A stretch of 64,000 nucleotides of DNA, taken from assembly GCF_001039355.2 (NCBI RefSeq), contig NW_019775848.1, forward strand, positions 1 through 64,000. Reading direction: 5' to 3'. The stretch comes from Lingula anatina (Eukaryota > Brachiopoda > Lingulata > Lingulida > Lingulidae). The notes under the pieces were generated by a model that was given only the letters and a program-made list of their open reading frames with translations, ran no database searches and was not told the DNA's origin. Made by a program: the position numbers and the translations under genes. The number at the start of each line of letters is the position of its first letter. Positions within the stretch are counted from its first letter, which is position 1. This document shows, piece after piece, positions 49,901 through 62,070 of this stretch.

Positions 49901-52900
49901 AGTAATAATAATCAAATTAAAACTCTCTCTGGAGATAAAGATGGTCAAAATTCAATAATTCCAATAGAATACTTAGAACTAGTGTGAGGTTAAAGTGTTC
50001 TTACTGCTCTTTGTGCAACATGTGCGCTGAAGATCGTCTAAGAATGTCTCTCTTGGAGTTGATTGCCTGTTGACTACTGCCGTCTTCTTCCACAACAGAC
50101 AGATGCTCTTCCGAGTTCTCTGGCTCCAGAAAGTGCCTGTTCATGTTTGTTATAGATACAGTCTGAAATTTATCCAGGAAAATGGTTTTACTCAATTATG
50201 TGATTAAACTGACCATTCATGTACTGATAAATAAATATAGACAAATGTAGAATTAGGCAGGCAGACAAACAGATTCACTTTGAGAAGAACATATATAGGA
50301 TAAATAATTGATTACACCATTAGCTGTAGGAATCTGATCATAGTGAAAGGACAATTTGTTTTTTTTCTTTTTTTAATATAAAGCATTCTTATATTGGAAG
50401 GTAAAACAAATATGCATGCACTATATTTTTCATATACATACTTTGTATGAAGGCAAGTTTGATAAATTGTGGGTGGAGGTATCTCTGGAAACTGCTCCTT
50501 CTTCTTGCTGCTGTTCCTCATACAAGTCATACAGTTCTTCCAAGTCTTTAGGGCAAGACATCTGGCATTCTGAATTGCATAGGGTACCGTTGTAAATGTA
50601 CTACCACATGAATTAACATAATATAATCAGTTGCTATCAGGTATTAAAAAGATATGAAAGGAAAATATAAAATATGGAAGCATGGAAAAAAATCACCTTT
50701 TGGTATTTTTTCTTAATTTTTTCTTATTTTTGTATCTTAAAAAAATCTGCAAAGGGCTTTATCCCTCATCTTAATAGGTTATTATTAAAACAATTTCAAA
50801 AAAAAAAAAAAAAAAAAAAAAATTAAATCAATTCAACAGAAAGAATCCAAATTACCTTCCAATAATGCTCTCTGTCGCTGAATAATTTCATCCCTGAGTG
50901 TGCGGCCATGAAGATGCTTCGTGAAGTCAACATCTTTTTGCCTAATTTCATGTTCTTTGAGAAACAGTTGAGACTGAAGCTCTATGTTTTCAATCTCCAG
51001 TTCATGCACTTTGCACAGGAGGGACAAGATCTCTTTTTGCTCCTCACTGCTGATTTTGCTGGGCAGAATCTGGATGAGATAACGGATATTAAAATACATT
51101 TATAATGGCTTTGTACCATGATTGTAATTTTAAACCTTCATTTAAACCATGGCTAGTGCGTAGAACAAAAGACTCGGCCGTGCTGTATTCGACATACAAG
51201 CACGTCTTGTACGAGTGCGTTCCACGGTCTGTTGCACTACTACACTAGTAGTGTAGTTGCCAATCAGAGGCCGTGGTTTAAGCCTGCAGCTCGCCAATAC
51301 ACTCGTAATATTTCACGTACAGCTCGGCGACTTGTATTGTATCTATCACATAATCTAATTCCATAAATGTATTTCTGTACAGCTACTTTTGCAACACTTT
51401 GTAAAAAGCTGTTCATCCTAAATTAAAAGAGTAATCTTTAAGAGTGATACACATTATCAAATTAACAGACAACTCGCCAAACTCGCTTCTTCAAAATGCA
51501 CACATTCTGTCACTTCTGATGTTCATTTGATAATTCATGAATTTTCATGCTTGACCACATGTCAGTTTCAATGTCTGCTTACTTCTTCCAACTTTTCTGC
51601 TCTCCGTTTGGCCACAACCAACTCTCTCTCAATGTTGACTTTGATTTTTTCAGTTCGTTCTTTTTCTTCCCTGAGGACCTTCAGTTCATCTCTTGCTACT
51701 TTGACATCATCAGGTTCTGGGGTGCTGGCCGATTCTGCTTCTTTTTCAACGCCTTCTTCATCTAAATGTGAATAAGATGTTACTGGTTGCATTTCTTAAT
51801 AAATCATAATCAAAAAAAAAAAAAAAAAAATTATAATTATGATGAAATAGAAAGATGTGAAAAAATTTCTTGTTATTAACTATCTCTGTTAAAAGATTCC
51901 AAGTCTTGCTAATATAAATTATAAATATAAAAATAAACACTGCAGCTAAATCAGCACATATACATGTAAAGAGTTGTAGTTAGAAAATTGTGCCTATGTT
52001 TGTAATTCATTTCATAAACAACCCATACCTTTTGAGAGGTCTGAAGCTGAAGCACTGGAATCTTTCTGCTTTCTTGTCTTTTCTGCTTCATATCTGTGAA
52101 AGAACAAAAACATCAATAAAGATGACTCACATAAAATCTGCCAGCTGTGTTATCAAGACTGAGGAAAAAACATTGCCTTTTCATTAAACAAGTTAACAAT
52201 AATATCAGTTTTACACAACCACATATTAATACATACATTTATAAAGTCTAAACATTTCTCAAAATCTTATTTTGCTATAAATTTCTATTTAAAAAAAGTT
52301 TTAATCTTTCCATAGCACATTTATAATTTTAATTGCAATGCAGAGGTTCATCACCCAAACTTAAAGAGCATACACCAGTCTATGAGGGCAATTGCATGTG
52401 ATGGTCACAAGTTATTATTGTAATTATTTTAACTGCTAGTATTTAGGTAACTCCTTGCAGTGTTAATTTTTTAGTATACTTACTCTTGCAGAATAAGTGT
52501 GTGTCTGCTGGTCTCCAAGTCTATCTCCATGGTAGAATTATTTATATCCATCAGCCCTCTCCTGAAATTGAATCAAAATGTCTTTAGCCTATGGGATTTA
52601 CAGGGAGTTTCTTTTTAACAAAATACCAAGATTTTTAGGTTGTTTTGAATGTTAATAAATCAGATTATGATTTTGTATGAAATGTTATTCAACTGCAAGA
52701 GGAGATACACCATGACATGAAACAGAAAAACTTTATTTCCAAATGTAACAAAAATCATGACGGCCAGAAAATTAACTAACGGGGCGTCCAGAAAAACCCA
52801 TTGTGCTAACTGGATCAATCCAACTCGGGAGAGATCCCTTACAAAAATGTCCTGTAGGATCCTATGAAATCCTATAGGATTCTATCTATAAGAAATTGGC

Positions 52901-55900
52901 CCAATTTCCTATAGGATCCTATAAGATCTTATAGGATCCTGTAGGACTTTTTTTTATTAGGAATGCTCCCTAAGTGCAATCACTGTAATTGGCTTAAATG
53001 CCTGACAAGCCTCCTCGAGCTTCTAGGGGGTAATTAAGCTGAGTGCACACGAAAGTTAATTACCCCCCTAGCCATCAAGGAGGCATGTCAGACAATTAAC
53101 CTGACTTAAATGAAGGTAATTAAGAGAGAATCAACTGCAGAGTTGGATTAAACCAGCTGGTATGATGTTTGAATCTGAACGCAGTTTTAAACTCAATCAT
53201 TTGCAAAGATATTCCTGAACCATTACAAAGAACCATTTAAGATAATTTTGATATATTGGACCAGTAATTGTAATATTGTAGAAATTGTACCTCAAATCCA
53301 TCTGGTTTCTGAAGCTGGTGATAAGTTGTTCTTTGAGATTTGCCAACTCTGTGTGGACCTCCTGTCTTGTTGTTGCTAGGACTTCAGCTGACAAAAAAGT
53401 AATACAAAACATTACATATTCAAAATACAATAGCAATAATGAGGTGATATCTGGAACATTAACACACTGTAGCTTTATGTTTATCTGACAGGTAAGACTA
53501 TATATATATATGTCTTTATTCTAGTGATCTTATTTCACCACAAACTTCAGCCAGTTTATACAAAGAAAAAAAAATCCACCTGTAGTAATATGCTTACATT
53601 GCACAGCCTGAATATTAGCCACTCCGCTTTTCTGCTGAAGTTCTTGCTGATCTAGCTTCCTCCGTAACCTCCCTATCTCCTCTCGCAGCTCGCTGATGAT
53701 GCTGGTGTACTGAGCTATGTGGTAACTCACATCAATCACATTCTTCCGCACCTACGAGGTTATATTGTCATTTTTTGTTTAATAAATAAATAAATAAATA
53801 AATAAAAATACATGTGACACAGGGTAAAACTGAACACCAGACATAATTGTACACATTTTCAATTCAGAACTAAAATAGTTTACAGTCTGATATTGCTAGA
53901 TGCTTTGAGATTTTAATGTCCATGGCAAAGAATATGATTGTCTAACAGTCAATTGTCTATTTCTGTTGTAAGCCAGTCTGATGAAAACAAGTCTTTTTAA
54001 TCTTAAAAGACCCCAAAACTACTTATTTCTGAAATTTATTTATCATTACCTTGTTCTTTATACTCTTCGCTCTGTCAGCATAGACTAGTGTGTTCCGAGA
54101 TTCTTCAAAGTTTCCGCTGGCAGGACTTATGTGGGCAATCATGGCTGTCTTGCAATTTCCACCAAGGGAGTCTTTCAGTAGACGAGTCAACTTGCTGTCT
54201 CTGTAGTTGACATACTTGGAACCATTTTTGTCACCTAAAGTTCATAATGAAAACTCAATGTCAATGAATACATGGACGCACGCACACATACACACACACA
54301 CAAGGACTGGCAAAGATGTACTATGAATGATATTTAATCTGCATTATTGAAAGGCAAGGGCAATATCAAATTCTGTATCATGGTGATATTTTGTTATTGT
54401 CACTATTATTTATTACTTCTAATATCAAATACATGTACAGCTGCCATGTGTAGAAATAACAGTGGCTTTCAAACAGTATATACACATCACATTTTTGTAA
54501 CCAGGAGCAACTGATGGTTGTGATAAAATGTGTAATTGGAGGTTTTAAACTTATGGGCCATTTCACCAAACAAGCCCACTTCATATAAAGTAACACATAA
54601 AGACATAATTTTTCCATATCCATTCATATCATAACCCATTACTGATTAATTTCAATATAATCTTCAATTGATAATTTGGGGCTCTGTTAGCACTAGTGGT
54701 TAAATTTAAAGCAAAAGCAAAATTAGCTCAACTGTTATGGCTACCAGCTGCAGAGTTTCCTTTCATCAAATCAATAGTTTCATTACTGCTACCTATATAT
54801 TTTACATAACCTCATCAATAATGCATTCATACATGGTTTGACTGTGTTAAACAAGAAAACATTGCCTAAGAAATCACCAACTCCAGCCCACACAATAACT
54901 AAAGAAGGTGAACACAAAGTAGATAGGGAGCATGTTGTCCATGTTGAAAACAAGCACAGGTTCATTTTAAAATTAGATCTGAATACAGGCAACTCCATAT
55001 TCAAGTTTTTCTAGTGTAAACTAATCCCTTTATCTAATTATGGCTTTCAGATTACTGAGTTATGAACCAAAACTCTTGTCTGTATTTTCAAAAGTGAGGG
55101 AATTGCATAAAAATGGATATAACTGAACAGTATCTCAGCAGTTAAGTAAAGATTATGACAACAATTAATTTCCCACACTCAATTGACTTGACCTGAGGGC
55201 TGCTTCACAAAAAGTCAAAATTTATTGAGCTTTTAAAAGACTATTAAAACATGACAGCTGAATATAGTATGACTAGGATACTGTTCTGGAAGTGTTTTAC
55301 AAATGATTTCTAGGAGTGATTTACAAATGACAGAGCAAAATCTAATGTACGTAGTTCACATACACAACTGGCCTACTGTCAACCACTGAAAATAAAGACA
55401 ACCTTAATTTGCTACAAAATCTTAGATCAAAGACAGGAAAATGGGGTAAAAGGCCTTTCACATTCTCTAAAAACATAACTTTGTTGGGTAATATTTTTGC
55501 ACTCTTTGCTGAGGCCATGTTTTGCTTTGGTCATTTAGTGACACCCCCATCCCCACATCACTTAAAGTGAGTGCCTTTTAAGCTGTCACACAGAGTCTAT
55601 GTATGTACCAATGAAGAGATTAATCACCTCCATTTGTACTACATAACATGACTGGAAACATGCAACTTTTGGTTTCGATGAATAATATATCAGGAGGAGA
55701 CAGTTTATCAATTGGCAGGAGACATCAAAATTACACCTAGGAATACCACCAGCTCAGTTTCTACCTGGTTCCATCAGAATAAATATGACGATTGATCTTT
55801 GGCCAAGTTCAAACAAATTTCAATCACAGCCGACCCAACAAACTTCATCAATGTAATCAGTGTTACAAACTGGACTTTAAAAAAAACAACTGTATCGTTG

Positions 55901-58900
55901 AATCTAGACTCATTAAAATTTATCATTCAGTGTTCTATACTAACGTAGTCACAACCAGAGTAAGAAGTAATATTATTTTATTACACAAGCATGCAGAATC
56001 CTTAACATTTAAATAGTGCTATAATTCTCTAAAAACTTACTCAGTGCATTTATGCAGTTCCCCAGAGCCAGAAGCGACCTGTTGATGTGGGCTCCTTCCA
56101 CCATTCGTTTCCCTCGATTATGAGTGTTTGAAGCCCTCTCCGACCCCGCCAAATCAATGAGAAAAAGCTTTCCTATTCTCACTGTATCCTTGGTGTCACG
56201 AATGCGGTTCTTCTGCTTGACTGTTATCATGAGAATGGCATGGGATCGTGAAGAGGTCTTGTTGGCAGCGGTAGGTTCTTGGGTTCTCTCTTTGTTTCCT
56301 TCTTTTAACAATTCCATAATCTGAAGAATATCAAAATACATAATCAATGTTGACATTTTTTTCTTTGGCCGATGCACGATGCTTCAAAGTACAGTGAATC
56401 AGCGTCACTTTCATTCAGCATGAAATCAATTCTGGTCTTCTCAAGGTTTTTGTTTGCTGTTTATTCACCTTCTTGAAATCAAGTCCTATCCAGAAATATA
56501 GACTTTCAAGATGTTTTTTTTTCCTTTTGCAGAGTGTACATTATGATGAACTTTTTATGGCAATACAATTTTCACATGTTAATGGTTACCTCTAAGGTAG
56601 ACTTGGTCATGATTTCTGAGAGGCCAGCCACTTGCACTCCCTTGGCGTCCTCACGAAGCTCTAGATACCCTGCAGCAGGTGCTAGCAGGTCACGGATCAT
56701 CTCATTGTAGATCTGAAGTAATAATAATAATAATAATCGTATGAAACCTTATATAAATAGTACCTATACTTAAAGAAAATTAAACAGTTCATTATACAAA
56801 AATATAAAAATGGTGAAAATGACCAATAATATATTTCATCAAACAACAAAAACAAGTTTAAGTGAAAAAAAAAAGGAAATCTGAAGCAACTGTAAAAAAT
56901 TCAATATATGATGAATGATGAGTCAGAGTGCCACATATGCAGCAACTCAGTTAATTTGTTACTTCCCTTGGGAGCTGAGAATATCCAAGAACTGCCATGA
57001 CACAAAATGCCAATTCATGAACTGTATGGCCAATTCATCTCTTAGGGCTCACTCCCATTTAAACTAATGGTCTACATAGATCGACCCAACTCCGTGGGGA
57101 CTCTCACTGAATGCAATCAGTTAACATGCCTCCTCCTGGCACTGAGTAGAATACAGAAAAGCTGATTGTTGGAAACAAGAAGAGGCGCGTTCATCTGATA
57201 AACTTGTTGCATTCAGCGACAGTAGACAGATACTTTGAATGTGAATGAGCCCTTAGCGAAAATAATAGTTTTTAGACAAACAGTAACATTTTGAAAACTG
57301 CAAATTATTATAGACTTACTTCTAGATAGGACATGGTCACTTTGTATGTGTTATCGGACCTCGTCTTCTCCATTGCACTGAAGAGGTCAGACAGAGTACG
57401 GTACATTATACCAGGTTCTGTGTCTGTACCAAGCATGGTATATGTCTTTCCAGCACCTAAAACATAAATATGTTATCTATAAGGTATTTTTGGCCACAAT
57501 AACTGAAACCAACTCTGGTTAAGTATGGTTCACATATGAGTTTCAAAGAAATCAGTATGTTTTTCAGCACCTTGTTTCCGTCTTGTCCAGATAAACTAAC
57601 ACGATGCATGTAGTCAACTTGGTATATTTCCGACTGAGCCTAAAAATATTTGGCCCCTTTGACAATTCTTAACAACACTCTAACTAACCCCCTTTAATGG
57701 CAGTTTCATAAACAACAAACAAATCAACAATTCAAAACAGTTAAAAATGTGCCCCCATAATACAGCATAATACAATATGTATAATAATGACCATATTGCT
57801 AGAAAAATAATAATTTATCATTAGGCATCAGCTCAACTTACCAGTAGCACCATATGCAAACACAGTTGCATTGTAACCTGAGATCACGTTGTCAATTAAA
57901 TGTCTTGTGGTAACCTGATAGACTTCTTCCTGCAATGACAAAATGAATTGCACATCAGATAAAGCTTGTGCTATGGTTACAAAAACCCATTTCTGTTCTC
58001 TTTCCCATTTTTTTACATTAAGTTGAGTAAATTATTAACAAAACAAAAATGTCTTAAAGAAGAAAGTATATTTTTCACTTACTATCTTCAAAGCCAAGAT
58101 TAATTAAGATTATGTTTTAAATGAAATACAATTATTATAAAGATGAATGGAATACTTTGGGCTCCTTAACAAAATTAAGTTATTTGTTGTTGCAAATCAG
58201 CCAAGACTTGTGTTTTATCTTAAATTTCCCCAACTTACTCACAAGTTTTTGCAGCAATATATCTATTAGCCCAGGATGCAACTATGATATGTACAGATTG
58301 CTTTGGGTATTAATTATATAAAATATGTTTTTGTAATCAATATTTATAGTTTTGATCCCATGGGATAAATTATTTATTTACTGTATATATACAAGTATGT
58401 TTCAGAGCTATACCATGCCATTTCAGATAGAGGGTAGATGATAAAATTTACATGGTTGATTCAGATCTCCAAGCAACATTGGCTGCAAAGGGTTAAATAT
58501 CTTAAAATAAAAAAAATCAATGCAACACCTGATAGTCCATGCAAGATTTCTATTGGAAAAAATAACAATGTGCAATCAAGATCTGCCTAATTAAATTCTA
58601 AAATGATTTTCAATACCCACATCAGTGAAAACATAATAGTGTGACATCCAAATCCATGACCCCACAATCCAATCACATTCTTCCAGTGTATTTCTGATTT
58701 CCAAAATTGATTAAAGACTGGGGCCTTTTTGTTTATGCATAAACTGTTTCCAATTTCTCACCAACAGTGTTAATACAGTATAAAATAATGCCCAATTTGA
58801 GGCCTTTTAAGGAGTATGATAATAACACCAAAGAACTGTTATCCAGAAAGATTCATTATGACAGGTTGTAAAAACAAAGTTACTGTCAGATCCACCGAGA

Positions 58901-61900
58901 AAAAAAAAGAAAATAAAAATAAAAAAACTTGCTTGCAGTCTAGACTCTCTTACAAATTTTCAATGTTGGAAAAAAAGGAAGCAACAATCCTGAATTTTTG
59001 TGTCACAATTCAGACACTGTATCATTGGTTTTCCACTGTTGTTTGACTCCATATTACAATCTTTTTACTGTTTTCTTTCATACAAGATGCAGCTAGTTCT
59101 TAACACTCTTTTTTGTAATCAGCACACCAGTATTCATTTTAAACAAGTGATACAACCTGTTGCTTAAGCATTTTTGATGATTTTGTAATTGGATGTTTCC
59201 TCAAGCAGATGCGAATTAAATTATAATATTAGGTGAATTCTTACAAAGACACTATCAAGGAAGTATGTTAAAATAAGAAGCCAGATCTGTAATGAAATTC
59301 TGTAAATAGACTCCTCTCTCTTTTTTCCTTCACTTTTCAGTTGAATTTTAAGAGCCTGCAAACTGACTTTACCATAAATCATGATTGGATCTGCTTCCAT
59401 CTGCTGTCCCTTCACTAGCCCCTCAAGGCATGAATAATAAATGAATGCAGTTTACCTTCCACACATAGAAATCTTTAAGTTGAGAAAGACTATTGATGTT
59501 TTCCCGATAGAAAAGTATTGTTCTTTGCAGCAGGCACATGTCACAAAGTCCTACCAATTATGAAAATGTTAATCATTTTATTGTAATTCTAGAATGTTGG
59601 CCCAGCTAGTAACCAAGCCATAAGTTTCATCCAGGACAATTACAAGAGGTGCTGGATTACCTGGTTTCACCTGAGTTTATAATTATTTGATGTGAAATGT
59701 GATCCAACATTATAAAAGTTTCAAAAAGAAAAACAATAAGTTATAATAAATTAAAAGGCAACTGAATGGTAACTCATGTTAAATTTAAGGGTTAAATATT
59801 TTTCTAATTTTCAGGACAAGGACACATAATGTCACCAAACAGCATTTTTAACACAGAAACGAATGAAGAGTATCTTATGATTATGATGCTTAAAAAAAAA
59901 AAGTTGCATGAAACAACTGGTCTGTATGGCAGAGAAAGTAGTCCCATTGTCAGCCTACCACAGCATTCAAAGCTTCATTCCAGCTGCAATTCATCTAGAG
60001 CTACATCAACACAGAAAAGCACTTCGGAAATGCCAGTATATTATCGACTGTGATCAGTTCATGCAAATGGATAATTTGTGATTTCTAGTGTTTGAAGTCA
60101 ACTTGAATAGCACAATAATATAGCAGATGCAACCTGATAGGAGAATTTCCATTAAGAACATGCCAGTGTTAGGGGGAATGCATTTTATCTGTATACACAC
60201 ACCATAGTGATGGAAAAACTCAAACTGATTTCAGCCCATGAAAAATGTCACCTTCCTTTGTAATAATCCGTTACTTTTTAACAGCTGTTGCCAAATCATG
60301 TGATGAAAAAAATTAAGGAAAATGAACTATTTAAATATTTGGAAATTTTGAATATTTTTCCAATTACCCAAATATTTTTTGAAAAAAGTGAATGTTTTCA
60401 AAACATTGTTGCCAAAGGTTATGCAGTAACACATCAGTGAATTTCAAATCTGAATGGCTATAGATTAGCTACATTGTTGGTCAAATTTAAAAAAAAATGC
60501 CATGCCTAACCTTCCACTTACTAGAACAATTTCTTTCAAATAATAGTGCTTTGTAAAAATAGTCATCTGTTAGCTTTCTGTAATCATTCTGATCTTTTTA
60601 ATCCTTCCATCATGATTAGAAAGTGTCTGTCATGTAACTTGTCCATGTTTTTTCTACCTTCATCTGTCTTATTTATCTTGAAATATAACCGTAATTCTTA
60701 AAAATAAATTTCCCACGTCAGAGGGAATGCCAATACGTATCAATATCTGCCAATCCCATTTTTTCGATACTCTGCTGAGTGCAAGACAAAATATTATGAT
60801 CATCGATTAGCTTAACAATCCATAAGAATGTCTGATCAACGACAGATCAATAACCCTGACTATCTAATTGGATTTTCTGATACATAATGACTTAAAGTAA
60901 ATGTGAATCGCCCATTAACACAGCATGAGCATTATTTCAATGCATCTGCAACCAGTCATCAGCTCCTGTTTGACTGTGAGCACTTTTAAGTAGTAGTAGA
61001 ATAGAAAAGATAAACAGAATAAACAAGGGAATTGTTATAATCAATAATTCATAGGGTAAAGCTATGGAAAACAGAAATATAAAAGGCTATCAGTGATCCA
61101 ATTCATGGTTAGAAAAACAACTCTTTTTGCACCTGCTTAATCGCCTATAGATCACTTAATTTATTTGTTTCTATAATCAATAAACAAGAGACCACAAATG
61201 TTATGACAATGGGCATCCTTACAGTTGCACTTGATGACATAAGTCCAAGCCCAAAGTTTTGAGGTTTCTTCTGTTTGTTATTTCTGGGGTAAAATGTTCA
61301 ATGTTTCTAATTAGGTAAAAAAAAAATTAAATATATATATACTCATGAGAGAGTAACAGATGAACACCTATCACCTAGCTCATATAAAAATATGCCAGAT
61401 GCACTTGTTCACATTTACATAGCAGTCTATTTGTGAAAAAAGTAATCTCCTAACTTTTTCTTTAAGATAATTTACTTTAAAGTACAAGGCTCGTGATAAA
61501 AGAGGGAATCCATTATGCTGTATTTAAAAGGAATTAAATATTGAAATATACCCTGTGATTCTAATATTCATCACTTTATGTAGGGAGAAAACCCAATGTT
61601 ACAACTGTTTTTACCAAAAGAAAAAAACCTGCATTTAGCATCAATTTTTGTTAACAAATAAATCTCTGATGTTATTTTAAATATCTTCATTAAAAAACTT
61701 TTCAAAATACAAAAATCTATGTTACTTCTCATACATAGTACCTTAATATTTGAGAAACCTTCAAAATGTCATAATGCAATGCAAGAAACAATTATGTGCA
61801 CATATGATACAAATTGACGTAGAATTGTTGGTTCTGGTATATGATAATTGTCCCACAGTCTGTTGTTTCCAAAATGTTAACAATGGCATCAATTCATAAC

Positions 61901-62070
61901 TGATTTTTAAGAGATTGACATATATACAAAAAAAAAAAAAACCCAGTTTGTATATTTACCGTTGTAGATTTGTAGTCGAAGGCATGATCAAAGATGTACT
62001 TCTTCTCTCTAGAGCGATTGGCTCGTAAAATATCATCAGGATCCTCTGTGGGGTCCATCAGTACGACCAT
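46511..62070 (-). CDS. KIF19: Kinesin-like protein KIF19 (kinesin-8), 5' partial
   Basis: Nineteen exons in transcript order: 61960-62070, 57842-57929, 57320-57456, 56590-56712, 56041-56320, 54050-54234, 53598-53751, 53291-53387, 52484-52561, 52029-52093, 51583-51761, 50856-51069, 50442-50569, 50005-50162, 49181-49745, 48633-48662, 47703-47907, 46943-47050, 46511-46650. They total 3045 bp (1014 residues plus stop) with matching phases throughout. The first exon opens in frame at [20 protein letters not shown], which matches an internal KIF19 motor segment, so about 40 residues, including the RVRP strand, lie off the right edge. The P-loop reads GATGAGKT across an exon junction. Switch I is NKTSSRSH, switch II DLAGSE, then [16 protein letters not shown] and the neck region [16 protein letters not shown]. 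Two coiled coils follow (about 51.58-51.76 and 50.86-51.07 kb), then a long basic low-complexity tail. KIF19 is a plus-end motor that depolymerises microtubules at cilium tips and limits cilium length, which is the inferred role. Confidence 0.96.
46865..46916. repeat. (CA)n followed by (TC)n microsatellite in the last KIF19 intron
   Basis: An AC run at about 46865-46899 followed by a TC run to 46916, 27 bp from the donor of the penultimate coding exon. Confidence 0.95.
47105..47288. mobile_element. Palindromic foldback element in a KIF19 intron
   Basis: The left arm (TACTAGCAGGATCGATCTAA and beyond) and the right arm (ATGGATCCTGCTGGTAGTA end) are imperfect inverse copies over about 57 bp, roughly 80% by eye. 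Related arms are at about 24.26, 52.8-53.17 and 57.04-57.26 kb. Non-coding. Confidence 0.65.
48883..48911. repeat. C12-A17 homopolymer junction in a KIF19 intron
   Basis: 12 C followed directly by 17 A. Confidence 0.9.
50798..50822. repeat. Poly-A tract beside KIF19 exon 50856-51069
   Basis: 25 A in the intron, about 34 bp beyond the exon's donor site. Confidence 0.9.
51137..51276. mobile_element. CpG-rich foldback-like insertion in a KIF19 intron
   Basis: TAAACCATGGCT near the left end and GGCCGTGGTTTA near the right are imperfect inverse repeats. Between them lies a CTACACTAGTAGTGTAG hairpin. Its many CpGs contrast with the CpG-poor intron around it. Confidence 0.5.
52797..53170. mobile_element. 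Foldback element with nested palindromes in a KIF19 intron
   Basis: Outer arms: AACTGGATCAATCCAACTC on the left and GAGTTGGATTAAACCAGCTG on the right. An inner inverted pair lies at about 53000-53036 and 53057-53095, both carrying GGGGTAATTA or its inverse. A run of near-palindromic TCCTATAGGA units occupies about 52845-52945. The arms match the 24.26-kb fragment. It lies between exons 53291-53387 and 52484-52561. Confidence 0.65.
52845..52945. repeat. Array of self-complementary TCCTATAGGA-like units
   Basis: About seven imperfect units of TCCTATAGGA, each its own reverse complement, in about 100 bp with one degenerate stretch in the middle. Confidence 0.8.
53781..53807. repeat. (AAAT)n microsatellite in a KIF19 intron
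   Basis: Six ATAA-type units immediately upstream (in transcript sense) of exon 53598-53751. Confidence 0.9.
57043..57255. mobile_element. Palindromic foldback element in a KIF19 intron
   Basis: The ends CTTAGGGCTCACTCCCATTT (57043-57062) and GAATGTGAATGAGCCCTTAG (57236-57255) are inverse repeats. The interior has GATCGACCCAACTCCGTGGG, related to the arms at 47.1 and 52.8 kb. Confidence 0.65.

Noticed and set aside
51527-51775. Phe/Ser-rich plus-strand ORFs near 51.6 kb
   Set aside because: Antisense of a KIF19 coiled-coil exon (51583-51761).
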